From an uncultured Oscillospiraceae bacterium (lineage in GTDB: Bacteria; Bacillota; Clostridia; Oscillospirales; Ruminococcaceae): 64,000 nucleotides of DNA. Position numbers and translations under genes: made by a program. Below are positions 48,083 through 56,324 of this stretch, piece after piece (the first letter of the stretch is position 1; every line of letters begins with the position of its first letter). Below the pieces are notes generated by a model. It was not told the origin of the DNA and made no database searches. It worked only from the letters and a program-made list of their open reading frames with translations. The stretch is from the NCBI GenBank assembly GCA_934513685.1, contig CAKSWY010000005.1, positions 1-64,000 of the forward strand, written 5' to 3'.

Positions 48083-48134
48083 AGAGCGGCGCTCCAAACC
48101 GGGAAAATACCCGGCGCGGAGCGCCGCTTTTTTC
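48083..48134 (+). terminator. Terminator of the phosphofructokinase gene
   Basis: AGCGGCGCTCC pairs with GGAGCGCCGCT and is followed by TTTTTT; CCGGG/CCCGG sit in the loop. Confidence 0.88.
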
Positions 48135-48180
48135 GTTGGCCTGCCCGGATGCCCGGAACGCCAGGAGAAAAAGGCAAACA

Positions 48181-48225
48181 AAAAAGCGGCCTGCCGCCCG
48201 GAACGAACCGGGCAGGCAGGCCGCT
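48181..48225 (-). terminator. Terminator of typA
   Basis: Leftward, AAGCGGCCTGCC pairs with GGCAGGCCGCTT and runs into TTTTTTG; CCCGG/CCGGG lie inside. Confidence 0.85.
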
Positions 48226-48266
48226 TGCCTTATTCAGAAATTGCGGAGCAAAACCGCGCGCTCGGC

Positions 48267-50087
48267 TCAGCCCTTCTTGTGGGTGGCCTTCATGCGCAGG
48301 TCGTGGCTCAGGATGCGCTTGCGGATGCGCAGGTTCTCGGGGGTGACCTCCAGCAGCTCATCGGGAGCCAGGAATTCCAGGCAGCCCTCCAGGCTGAACT
48401 TGCTGACGGGCACCAGACGCAGGGCGTCGTCGCTGCCGGAAGCACGGGTGTTGGTCAGGTGCTTGGTCTTGCAGACGTTGACGGTGATGTCCTCGCCGGT
48501 GGGGGTGTAGCCCACAACCATGCCCTCGTACACCTTCTCGCCGGGGGTGACGATCAGGGTGCCGCGGCCCTGGGCGTTGAACAGGCCGTAGGTCACGGCG
48601 TCGCCGGTGTCGTAGCTGACCAGGCTGCCGGTGCTGCGGCAGGTGATATCACCGCACCACTCTTCGTAGCCATCAAAGATGGTGTTCAGGATGCCCTCGC
48701 CGTGGGTGTCGGTGAGGAACTGGTTGCGGTAGCCGAACAGGCCGCGGCTGGGCATACGGAACTCCAGGCGCACACGGGTGCCGATGGGCTCCATCTGCTG
48801 CAGGATGCCCTTGCGGGCGCCCAGAGCGGTCATCACAGCGCCCTGATACTGGGTGGGCACGTCGATGACGACCCGCTCCATGGGCTCCATGGTCTTGCCG
48901 TTCTCCACATGGGTCAGAACCTTCGGGGGGCTGACCTGCAGCTCGTAGCCTTCGCGGCGCATGGTCTCGATGAGGATGGACAGGTGCATCTCACCACGGC
49001 CCATCACGCGGAAGGAATCGTTGGTGGCGGAGTCCTCCACGCGCAGAGCCACGTCCTTCAGCAGCTCTTTCTGCAGCCGGTCACGGATCTGACGGCTGGT
49101 GACGAACTTGCCCTCGCGGCCGGCGAAGGGGCTGTCGTTGACGCTGAAGGTCATCTCCACGGTGGGGTCGTTGATCTTCAGGAAGGGCAGCGGCTCAACC
49201 TTGCTGGGGTCGCACAGGGTGTTGCCGATGGTGATGTCGGGCAGGCCGCTGAAGGCGACGATGTCGCCGGCGCTGGCGCTCTCGATGGGCTCACGGCCGT
49301 TGGCCTTGAAGTCATACAGCTTGGTGATGCGGCCCTTCATGGCCACATCGGGGTTGTGCCAGTCGCACACCTGCACATCCTGGCCAACCTTCAGGTTGCC
49401 GTTCTGGATGCGGCCGATGCCGATGCGGCCCACGAAGTCGTTGTAGTCCACACTGCTGCACAGCATCTGGAAGGGAGCCTCGGGGTCGCCCTCGGGGCAC
49501 TTCACGTACTTCAGAATGGTGTCAAACAGGGGCTTCAGGTCGGTGCCGGGCTGCTCCCAGTTGTAGCTGGCGGTACCGGCGCGGCCGCTGCAGAACACCA
49601 TGGGGCTGTCCAGCTGCTCGTCGGTGGCGCCCAGGTCCATCAGCAGAAGCAGGATCTCGTCGATGACTTCCTTGATGCGGGCGTCGGGACGGTCGATCTT
49701 GTTCACGGCGATGACCAGGCTCAGGTTCTGCTGCAGAGCCTTCTGCAGCACAAAGCGGGTCTGGGGCATGCAGCCCTCGGCCGCATCCACCAGCAGCAGC
49801 ACGCCGTTGACCATCTTCAGCACGCGCTCCACCTCGCCGCCGAAGTCGGCGTGGCCCGGGGTGTCCACGATGTTGATCTTCACATCGTCGTACACGCAGC
49901 TGCAGTTCTTGGCCAGAATGGTGATGCCGCGCTCGCGCTCGATGTCACCGGAGTCCATCACGCGCTCGGCAACCTGCTGGTTGTCGCGGAAGGCGCCGCT
50001 CTGGCGCAGCATCTGGTCTACCAGCGTAGTCTTGCCATGGTCAACGTGCGCGATAATGGCAATGTTGCGCAAATCTTTCCGTTCCAT
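48267..50087 (-). CDS. typA: Translational GTPase TypA/BipA
   Basis: TypA is a ribosome-associated GTPase of the EF-G/LepA group needed for stress adaptation and large-subunit assembly. The 606-residue protein shows G1 AHVDHGKT, G2 ERERGITI, G3 DTPGHADFGGEV, G4 NKIDRPDA and the G5 region CSGRAG. The C-terminal TypA-specific domain includes RGLFGYRNQFLTDTHGEGIL and the ending DLRMKATHKKG. The ATG at 50087 gives the family start MERKDLRNIAI; AACGAGG is upstream. It is transcribed alone. Confidence 0.97.
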   Translation of the reverse strand: MERKDLRNIAIIAHVDHGKTTLVDQMLRQSGAFRDNQQVAERVMDSGDIERERGITILAKNCSCVYDDVKINIVDTPGHADFGGEVERVLKMVNGVLLLVDAAEGCMPQTRFVLQKALQQNLSLVIAVNKIDRPDARIKEVIDEILLLLMDLGATDEQLDSPMVFCSGRAGTASYNWEQPGTDLKPLFDTILKYVKCPEGDPEAPFQMLCSSVDYNDFVGRIGIGRIQNGNLKVGQDVQVCDWHNPDVAMKGRITKLYDFKANGREPIESASAGDIVAFSGLPDITIGNTLCDPSKVEPLPFLKINDPTVEMTFSVNDSPFAGREGKFVTSRQIRDRLQKELLKDVALRVEDSATNDSFRVMGRGEMHLSILIETMRREGYELQVSPPKVLTHVENGKTMEPMERVVIDVPTQYQGAVMTALGARKGILQQMEPIGTRVRLEFRMPSRGLFGYRNQFLTDTHGEGILNTIFDGYEEWCGDITCRSTGSLVSYDTGDAVTYGLFNAQGRGTLIVTPGEKVYEGMVVGYTPTGEDITVNVCKTKHLTNTRASGSDDALRLVPVSKFSLEGCLEFLAPDELLEVTPENLRIRKRILSHDLRMKATHKKG

Positions 50088-50227
50088 ATAAAAACCTCGT
50101 TCCTGTTTCGGGCGGCGCTTGTGTGGGCACACCGCCCGGCTTTTGTATTCAACCAACGTAAGGAAGGCTTTTCTGTTCCCATTTGGGGCACGGAATTGCC
50201 TGTGGTTTCGTCAATTCACCGTCCTTT

Positions 50228-50257
50228 ATAGTACGTCAACGAACGGTGCCTTGTCAA
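50228..50257 (-). promoter_or_regulatory. Promoter of typA
   Basis: On the minus strand TTGACA (50257-50252) and TACTAT (50233-50228), spacer 18 bp. The rest of the 437-bp divergent gap has a small GCCC/GGGC hairpin near 50340 and no gene. Confidence 0.6.
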
Positions 50258-50425
50258 GAATCTACAAAGATTCAGCGTGAAGTTTGTCGCCTTTGTCCGA
50301 AACCTGCGGCCGGTGCAGCGGGGGGCTTTGTGGGTTTTGCCCTTTTGGGCAAAAAAGTGCCGGGCCAATGCGGGTTTTCGCGTCCCGCTGCGGGCGGGCC
50401 TGCGCCGGTAGGGCGACGTGCGGCG

Positions 50426-50455
50426 TTGCAATTCTGCGGCCTGAAATGCTATACT
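50426..50455 (+). promoter_or_regulatory. Promoter of the CLC gene
   Basis: TTGCAA at 50426-50431 and TATACT at 50450-50455, spacer 18 bp. Confidence 0.6.
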
Positions 50456-50525
50456 AATCTCTATATCATTTTGTAGTATTCTGAGGAGGCAGCCCGCAGA
50501 TTCGGGCGTTGAAGGGGAAAGTGCG

Positions 50526-51848
50526 ATGAATGTTTTGCAGTGGGGCAAATCCCTGCCCGGGCGCTGGGTCCGGGCAGGCCGCCCCTATGGAACCGGCCTT
50601 GTAAAATGGTGCGCGCTGGGCGTGGCCATGGGCCTTTTGGGGGGCGCTGTGGGCAGCGCCTTCCATCACTGTGTGGATGAGGCCACCGCCCTGCGTACGG
50701 CCCATCCCTGGCTGCTGGCCGGGCTGCCGCTGGCGGGCCTTGCGATCGTGGGGCTGTACGCCCTGGCGGGCTACCGGGAGAGCCACCCGGGCACGAACCT
50801 GGTGCTGGAGGGGGCCCGCAGCGGCGAGCCGGTGCCCCTGCGCCTGGCCCCGCTGATCTTCCTCAGCACGGCTCTCACCCACCTGTGCGGCGGCTCTTCC
50901 GGGCGGGAGGGGGCCGCACTTCAGCTGGGCGGCAGCATGGGCAGCGCCCTGGGGAAAGCCCTGCACCTGAACCGGGAGGACGAAAAGACCATGATCCTCA
51001 CCGGGATGAGCGCGGTGTTCAGCGCCCTGTTCGGCACGCCCCTGGCCGCGGCGGTGTTCTGCATCGAAGTGGCGGACGTGGGCCTTCTGGCCGAGGCGTC
51101 GCTGCTGCCCTGCCTGGTCAGCGCCCTGACCGCCTTCTGGACGGCGGGCAGGCTGGCCGTGGCCCCCACCCGGTTTGCGGTGGCGGTCCCCGCCCTGCTT
51201 CAGCCGCAGGACGCGGCGCGGGTGCTGGTGCTGGCCATCGGCTGTGCGCTGGTCAGCCAGCTGTTCTGCTGGGCCATGCACACGGCCGAGCACGCCTACC
51301 GTCACGCCCTGCCCAACCACGCCCTGCGCACGGCGGCGGGCGGCTGCCTAGTGATTCTGGCCAGCCTGCTGCTGCACGCGGCCGGGCAGGGCTGGGCCTA
51401 CAACGGCGCCGGCGTAGGGGTCATCACGGCGGCGGTGGAGCAGGGAACCACCCCCTCAGCCCTGGCCTTTGTGCTCAAGATCACCCTCACGGCCCTCACC
51501 CTGGGGGCGGGGTATAAGGGCGGCGAGATCGTGCCCACCTTTTTTGTGGGGGCCACCTTCGGCTGCGTGATCGGGCCGATGCTGGGCCTTGCGCCGGGCT
51601 TTGCCGCGGCGGTGGGCATGGTGGCCTGCTTCTGCGGGGTGGCAAACTGCCCGCTGGCCAGCATCCTGCTCAGCATGGAGCTGTTCGGTGGCCAGGGAAT
51701 GCCCCTGTTTGCTCTGGCGGTGGCCGTGAGCTTTTTGTGCAGCGGCCGGTGCAGCCTGTATACGGCGCAGCGGCTGGCCGTGCGCAAAACGAACGAACCG
51801 GTGAACCGAAACATGAATCAGACGGTGGAGGGAATGGACGATGACTGA
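50526..51848 (+). CDS. CLC-family anion transporter, CLC-F (fluoride exporter)-like
   Basis: This 440-residue CLC protein has about ten to twelve hydrophobic segments. The anion-pathway motifs are GGSSGREGAALQLGG (GREGP in ordinary chloride types), LFGTPLAAAVFCIEV and GAGYKGGEIVPTFFVGATFG. The FGTPLA and GYKGGE sequences are characteristic of the CLC-F branch, F-/H+ antiporters that protect against fluoride. The assignment to that branch is by motif; no fluoride riboswitch is seen in the leader. The start overlaps no gene and follows AAGGGGAAAG. Its last 8 bases overlap the hydrolase gene, so the two are cotranscribed. Confidence 0.88.
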   Translation: MNVLQWGKSLPGRWVRAGRPYGTGLVKWCALGVAMGLLGGAVGSAFHHCVDEATALRTAHPWLLAGLPLAGLAIVGLYALAGYRESHPGTNLVLEGARSGEPVPLRLAPLIFLSTALTHLCGGSSGREGAALQLGGSMGSALGKALHLNREDEKTMILTGMSAVFSALFGTPLAAAVFCIEVADVGLLAEASLLPCLVSALTAFWTAGRLAVAPTRFAVAVPALLQPQDAARVLVLAIGCALVSQLFCWAMHTAEHAYRHALPNHALRTAAGGCLVILASLLLHAAGQGWAYNGAGVGVITAAVEQGTTPSALAFVLKITLTALTLGAGYKGGEIVPTFFVGATFGCVIGPMLGLAPGFAAAVGMVACFCGVANCPLASILLSMELFGGQGMPLFALAVAVSFLCSGRCSLYTAQRLAVRKTNEPVNRNMNQTVEGMDDD

Positions 51849-52647
51849 ACGGCTGCACGTTCTGGGCACCGGCAACGCGCTGGTGACCCGCTGCTACAAC
51901 ACCTGTTTTTATCTGGATTGGCCGGAGGGCGGCCTGCTGGTGGACTGCGGCGGCGGCAATGGGATTCTGCGGCAGATGGAGGATGCCGGGCTGAAGGTGG
52001 AAAAGGTTCACCACCTGTTTTTGACCCACGCCCACACCGACCACCTGCTGGGGGCCGTGTGGCTGGTGCGCATGGCCGCCACCGCCATGCGCAAAGGCAG
52101 CTACGAGGGGACGCTGACCATCCACTGCCACCCCACGCTGGAGCAGGCGCTGCGCACCTTCTGCACCATCACCCTGCAGAAAAAGTTCACCGATTTCTTT
52201 GATGAGCGGATCCTGTTCCGGCCCATCGCGGACGGCGAGCGCCGGGACATTGCAGGGCGGACCTTCACGTTTTTTGACATCCACTCCACCAAAATGCAGC
52301 AGTTTGCTTTTACCGCCCAGATGGACTGCGGCAAGCTGGCCTTTATGGGGGACGAGCCGGTGAACCCGGCCTGCGAAGAATACGCCCGAAACGCGGCCTG
52401 GCTGCTGTGTGAGGCCTTCTGCCTGCGGGCGGACGCCGAGCGCTTCAAGCCCTACGAAAAGCACCACAGCACCGTGGCGGACGGCGCGGCCCTGGCGGCC
52501 CGCCTGGGGGTGAAGAACCTGGTGCTCTGGCACACCGAGGACATAAGCGGCCTTTCCACCCGCAAGGCGCGCTATACCGCCGAGGCCGCACAGCACTTTC
52601 AGGGCGGCATTTATGTGCCGGATGACCTGGATGTGGTGGAGCTGTGA
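51841..52647 (+). CDS. Metallo-beta-lactamase-fold hydrolase (RNase Z-like)
   Basis: The 268-residue protein has the metallo-beta-lactamase fold with the metal site THAHTDHLLG (THxHxDH). Further ligand candidates are the Asp in FMGDEP and the His residues in YEKHHST and LVLWHTED. The start LHVLGTGNALVTRCYNT resembles the RNase Z/arylsulfatase branch (GTG.A). A nucleolytic or general phosphodiesterase role is possible; the substrate is not known. It overlaps the CLC gene by 8 bases. Linkage to an anion exporter has no obvious biochemical explanation. Confidence 0.85.
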   Translation: MTERLHVLGTGNALVTRCYNTCFYLDWPEGGLLVDCGGGNGILRQMEDAGLKVEKVHHLFLTHAHTDHLLGAVWLVRMAATAMRKGSYEGTLTIHCHPTLEQALRTFCTITLQKKFTDFFDERILFRPIADGERRDIAGRTFTFFDIHSTKMQQFAFTAQMDCGKLAFMGDEPVNPACEEYARNAAWLLCEAFCLRADAERFKPYEKHHSTVADGAALAARLGVKNLVLWHTEDISGLSTRKARYTAEAAQHFQGGIYVPDDLDVVEL

Positions 52648-52679
52648 GCGAAGAGAAACTGTTGATGGACGGCATATGA

Positions 52680-52706
52680 AAAAGGCCCCGAAAGGGGCCT
52701 TTTTCG
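52680..52706 (+). terminator. Terminator of the CLC/hydrolase unit
   Basis: AAAAAGGCCCC-GAAA-GGGGCCTTTTT, a perfect GNRA-type hairpin. Confidence 0.92.
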
Positions 52707-52732
52707 TACGGCGGGGATGTTTCTTTGCGCGG

Positions 52733-52790
52733 GGTGAGGCTTCCCCTCGAGGGGAAGGCTTTGCGGTATCGCGGCGGCGCATCCCCCCAA
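52733..52790. repeat. Dispersed palindromic repeat, copy 2
   Basis: Core CTTCCCCTCGAGGGGAAG at 52740-52757 in a GC-rich 60-bp context, in the 311-bp gap before the second two-component operon. Confidence 0.65.
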
Positions 52791-52959
52791 GTTGATGCAA
52801 AATCGACGCAAGCGGGTGCTATGTTTTGGGCAGAGAAATTCGCAGAACGCACCGCACGGCCTGCCCGCCGGGGCAAAGGGCAGCCCGGCGGGCGAAATCT
52901 ATGGTATACTGAAATTATACGGCAACCCCACCCAACAACACCCGGAAAGGAAACCCACC

Positions 52960-53622
52960 ATGTATGACATTCTGATCGTGGAGGACGAAGCCCCCATTGC
53001 CAACCTCATCCGCATGAGCCTGACCCAGGCGGGCTATCGCTGCACCATTGCCAGCGACGGCGACGAAGGGGCGGACTGGGTCGAGCGGCGGCGGTTCGAT
53101 CTGATCCTGCTGGATGTGATGCTGCCCCACACCAGCGGCTTTGAGCTGATGGAATACATCCGCCAGTACGACACGCCGGTGATCTTCCTCACCGCCCGCA
53201 CCGAGGTGCGGGACCGGGTAAAGGGCCTGCGCCTGGGCGCGGAGGACTACATCATCAAGCCCTTTGACGTGGCCGAGCTGCAGGCCCGGGTGGAGGTGGT
53301 TCTGCGCCGCTACCACAAGGGCGGCGGCAAGGTGACGGTGGGGGACATCACGGTGGACCTGGACAGCCGCATCGTCACCCGGGGCGGCCATCCGGTGGAC
53401 CTGACCCCCAAGGAGTTTGACATTCTGCGCCTGTTTTTGCAAAACAAAAACATTGCCCTCTACCGGGAGACCATCTATGAGCGGGTGTGGGGCGAGCCGT
53501 TTATGGGCGACACCCGCACCGTGGACCTGCACGTGCAGCGCCTGCGCCACAAGCTGGGCTGGGAAAAGCGGATCGCCGCCGTATACAAGGTGGGCTACCG
53601 CTATGAGGAGAACGAGCCATGA
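52960..53622 (+). CDS. OmpR/PhoB-family response regulator
   Basis: The 220-residue regulator has a receiver domain (VEDE, phosphoacceptor Asp52 in LLDVMLPHTSG, lysine in DYIIKPFDV). The winged-helix output domain has DTRTVDLHVQRLRHKLGWE and a YKVGYRYEE end. The ATG at 52960 with GGAAAGGAAA upstream gives the usual start MYDILIVEDE. TATACT at 52905-52910 is a likely -10. Its stop overlaps the kinase start by 4 bases, a tight two-component pair. The phosphotransfer partner is thus clear; the regulon is not. Confidence 0.92.
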   Translation: MYDILIVEDEAPIANLIRMSLTQAGYRCTIASDGDEGADWVERRRFDLILLDVMLPHTSGFELMEYIRQYDTPVIFLTARTEVRDRVKGLRLGAEDYIIKPFDVAELQARVEVVLRRYHKGGGKVTVGDITVDLDSRIVTRGGHPVDLTPKEFDILRLFLQNKNIALYRETIYERVWGEPFMGDTRTVDLHVQRLRHKLGWEKRIAAVYKVGYRYEENEP

Positions 53623-55025
53623 AGTTCGCCGTTAAAATTTTCGCCGTGGCCTATGTTGCCGTGGTGGTCACCTTCGGGCTGGGCGGGTGCGCCATGCTGG
53701 AGGCCGGGTTTCAGCAGAGCCTGGCCGCCCGCCGGCAGCAGGCCGCCAGCAGCAACGATGCCCTGTGCGCTGCCTACCACACGGTGAGCCAGGCGGGCCT
53801 GCCTTCCTATCTGGCCGAGGGCTTCCGCAAGCAGGTGAGCAGCGATGCCGGCGGCAGCACCACGGCGGTGGGCGGGCTGGACGACCTGCAGAACGAAGAA
53901 GGCCGCCGCCAGGCCCGGCAACTGGAGGCCGGAAGCCGGTGGGCCTGCCTGATGAACACGGAGGCGGGCTGGACCTATGAGATGGTCAGCTGTCTGCAGG
54001 AAAACGGGCAGAAGGTGTATGTGGAAACCACCATGTACCTGACCGACCTGTATGACGACCGGGCCGCCAGCTACCGGCTGTACCGCGGGGTGCTGCTGGC
54101 GGTGGCCCTGGCCAGCAGCGGCCTTCTGGCCCTGACCAGCGCCCGCCTGGCCCGCCCCCTGGGCCGGGTGAGCGAGGCCGCCCGCCGCATTGCCGGGGGC
54201 GAGCTGAGCCAGCGGGTGCCGGTGGGCAAAGGGCAGGACGAGGTGGCCCTGCTGGCCCGGGACTTCAACCAGATGGCGGACGCGGTGGAAACCCAGGTGG
54301 CCCAGCTGGAGGCCGCCGCCCGCCGCCAGCAGGACTTTGTGGGCAACTTTACCCACGAGCTGAAAACGCCCCTCACCTCCATCATCGGCTATGCGGATAT
54401 GCTGCGCAGCTACGACCTGCCCGCCGCGGAACGGCGGGAGGCCGCCGAGTATATCTACCGGGAAGGGCGGCGGCTGGAGAGCCTGTCGCTGCATCTGCTG
54501 GACCTGCTGGTGCTGGAAAAGACCGAGTGCGATCTGCAGCCGGTGCAGGCGGAGCACCTGTGCGCCGAAGTGGAGCAGGCCACCGGGTTCCTGGCGAAAA
54601 AATACGGGGTGGCGCTGTCGGTTCGGTGTCAGCCTGCCCTGATTCTGGTGGAACCGACCCTGGTAAAGACCCTGCTGTACAATCTGGTGGACAATGCCTG
54701 CAAGGCCAGCACCACCGGCCAGAAGGTGGTGCTTCGTGGCCGGGTGAAGGACGGCCGCTACGAGCTGAGCGTGCGGGACTACGGCCGCGGCATGGCCCCC
54801 GAAGAGCTGAGCCGCATCACCGAGCCGTTCTATATGGTGGATAAATCCCGCGCCCGCAGCCAGGGCGGCGCAGGGCTTGGGCTGGCGCTGTGCAAGCGCA
54901 TTGCGGCGCTGCACGGTTCGCCCCTGGCCTTTGCCAGCCGCCCCGGCGAGGGCACGCTGGCGGGCTTTGCCGCCCAGCTGGCCCCGGAGAAGGCCGGGCC
55001 GCTCCACGAGGAGGTGCAGCCGTGA
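53619..55025 (+). CDS. Sensor histidine kinase
   Basis: The 468-residue kinase has two membrane spans (about 5-23 and 155-174), a sensor of about 130 residues between them, and a HAMP region (about 176-228). HisKA has His246 in GNFTHELKTPLTS. The ATPase domain has NLVDNACKAS, VRDYGRGMAP and GGAGLGLALCKRI. It overlaps the response-regulator gene by 4 bases. The gene product that follows overlaps its stop codon (GTGA), forming a coupled three-gene unit. The external signal is unknown. Confidence 0.92.
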   Translation: MKFAVKIFAVAYVAVVVTFGLGGCAMLEAGFQQSLAARRQQAASSNDALCAAYHTVSQAGLPSYLAEGFRKQVSSDAGGSTTAVGGLDDLQNEEGRRQARQLEAGSRWACLMNTEAGWTYEMVSCLQENGQKVYVETTMYLTDLYDDRAASYRLYRGVLLAVALASSGLLALTSARLARPLGRVSEAARRIAGGELSQRVPVGKGQDEVALLARDFNQMADAVETQVAQLEAAARRQQDFVGNFTHELKTPLTSIIGYADMLRSYDLPAAERREAAEYIYREGRRLESLSLHLLDLLVLEKTECDLQPVQAEHLCAEVEQATGFLAKKYGVALSVRCQPALILVEPTLVKTLLYNLVDNACKASTTGQKVVLRGRVKDGRYELSVRDYGRGMAPEELSRITEPFYMVDKSRARSQGGAGLGLALCKRIAALHGSPLAFASRPGEGTLAGFAAQLAPEKAGPLHEEVQP

Positions 55026-55879
55026 AAAAACGCAGAAGAATCCGGGAAACCGCGCTGGTGCTGGCGGCGCTGGTTCTGGTGACGGCGCTGGTGATGAAGC
55101 TGCCGGACTGGTACGAGGCCTGGAAAGCCCCGGCCCGCACCATCGGCGAGGTGACGCAGCTGGACGAGAGCCTGCTGCGCACCGCCAACACCAAGCAGAT
55201 TCTGACGCTGCTGGAGGACCCGGACACGGAGTGGGTGAACCTGAGCGCCCAGACCGACACCCAGGCCGCCCGGGACGCCGCCTGGGATGCCCTGGCCGAT
55301 TGGTCGACGACCGCGGAAAACCGCCTGGCCGAGTTCGGCTATGATGTGACGGAGGGCGATGCCGTCAGCGGAGTGATCCCGGAGTGGGATATCGACGAAT
55401 GGGAGGCCCTGTACCAGATGCAGGACATGGCGGTGCCCATCAGCCCGCTGGAGTTCATGCTGGCCCTTCCGAGCGATCATACGCCGAATGAAACAAACTT
55501 GAAGAATCTGCGCCCGCTGGACACCGGCTGGCAGCTGGTGAGCCTGCGGGGCAGCACCGAGAGCGGCGCGGCCAGCGCCATGCTCTGGTCGGTGACGTTT
55601 CAGGGCTACGGCACCTTTGACGAGGTTCAGGTGCTGTTTGACCCGCAGACCTCGGTGATCTATCGGGTAAGCGTCTGGTTCAGCGAGTGGTACACCCTGG
55701 AGCAGGCGCTTCCCACGGAGGAGGCCCTCAAAGACTCGAACGAGAACCAGCTGGCCTACGCGGTGGGTCTCTGCTACTGGAACGACGAGTGCTTTGCGCA
55801 ATTGACCATGCGCGAATACAGCAACGCAATCTGGCTGGACTACAACGGCCCGGCGGGCGGCGATGCGCTGATGGGGTGA
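55022..55879 (+). CDS. Membrane-anchored accessory protein of the two-component unit
   Basis: This 285-residue protein starts with GTG at 55022, placed 4 bases into the kinase stop codon and preceded by GAGGAGGTG. KKRRRIRE is followed by one hydrophobic span (about 8-24), then an external domain of 260 residues rich in Trp, Asp and Glu (PEWDIDEWEALYQMQDM). No family is recognised. A similar plan, a cell-surface partner beside a kinase/regulator pair, is seen with YycH/YycI-type modulators, although no sequence match to them is claimed. It may tune or feed signals to the kinase. Confidence 0.75.
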   Translation: MKKRRRIRETALVLAALVLVTALVMKLPDWYEAWKAPARTIGEVTQLDESLLRTANTKQILTLLEDPDTEWVNLSAQTDTQAARDAAWDALADWSTTAENRLAEFGYDVTEGDAVSGVIPEWDIDEWEALYQMQDMAVPISPLEFMLALPSDHTPNETNLKNLRPLDTGWQLVSLRGSTESGAASAMLWSVTFQGYGTFDEVQVLFDPQTSVIYRVSVWFSEWYTLEQALPTEEALKDSNENQLAYAVGLCYWNDECFAQLTMREYSNAIWLDYNGPAGGDALMG

Positions 55880-55960
55880 GAGGGCGCGGATTTGCGCGGG
55901 TGCGCAATTCCTCAAGAGAAAGTCGACCGTTGCTTAAAATTCCAACCGATGCGATAACGC

Positions 55961-56016
55961 AAAGCCTTCCCCTCGAGGGGAAGGTGCCGAACGCAAGTGA
56001 GGCGGATGAGGTGGGG
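55961..56016. repeat. Dispersed palindromic repeat, copy 3
   Basis: CCTTCCCCTCGAGGGGAAGG (55965-55984) is followed by a conserved flank ending GGCGGATGAGGTGG. Confidence 0.7.
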
Positions 56017-56157
56017 CGCGCGTTATTGCTGCAACTGAACTGCGTGGGGGAACGTTATCTATACGGTATCTCTGCGGTCATTGCCATGGGCTTATCGCAA
56101 AGGCAAAACGCCCGTCGAGTCCCGGCACTGCCATATCCTTATCGCAAAGAAAAGATG
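56017..56157. other. Non-coding spacer between inverted repeat copies
   Basis: About 140 bases between repeat copies 3 and 4 carry the word CTTATCGCAAAG twice and no convincing gene. The open frames across it are interrupted and lack ribosome binding sites. Confidence 0.5.
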
Positions 56158-56204
56158 CCACCTCATCCGTCGCTATCGCGACAGCTTCCCCTCAAGAGAA
56201 AGCC
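56158..56204. repeat. Dispersed palindromic repeat, copy 4 (inverted)
   Basis: CCACCTCATCCGTCGCTATC followed by CTTCCCCTCAAGAGAAAG is the reverse complement of the copy 3 layout. Copies 3 and 4 therefore face each other like the ends of a small element. Confidence 0.65.
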
Positions 56205-56257
56205 TTTTTTTCGCCAGAAAGCATTTGCTGCCGAAGCAAAGCTGTTCTCTAAAACGC

Positions 56258-56296
56258 AAAAAGCCAGTGCAGAGCATTGCTCTGCACTGGCTTTTT
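56258..56296 (-). terminator. Terminator of the pdxK-trmL-degV unit
   Basis: AAAAAGCCAGTGCAGAGCA pairs with TGCTCTGCACTGGCTTTTT, an 18-19 bp perfect stem. Confidence 0.93.
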
Positions 56297-56324
56297 CACA
56301 TATCCAAACAAACTTGTGGAAAAC

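Noticed and set aside
50456..50525. Possible fluoride riboswitch before the CLC-F-like gene
   Set aside because: The leader lacks the conserved fluoride-aptamer core and pseudoknot sequences that would be expected. Only a short unstructured leader with the ribosome binding site is seen.
55880..56324. Open frames with peptide text such as SLPLEGKVPNASEADEVG
   Set aside because: These are translations of the palindromic repeat copies, lack ribosome binding sites and are interrupted.
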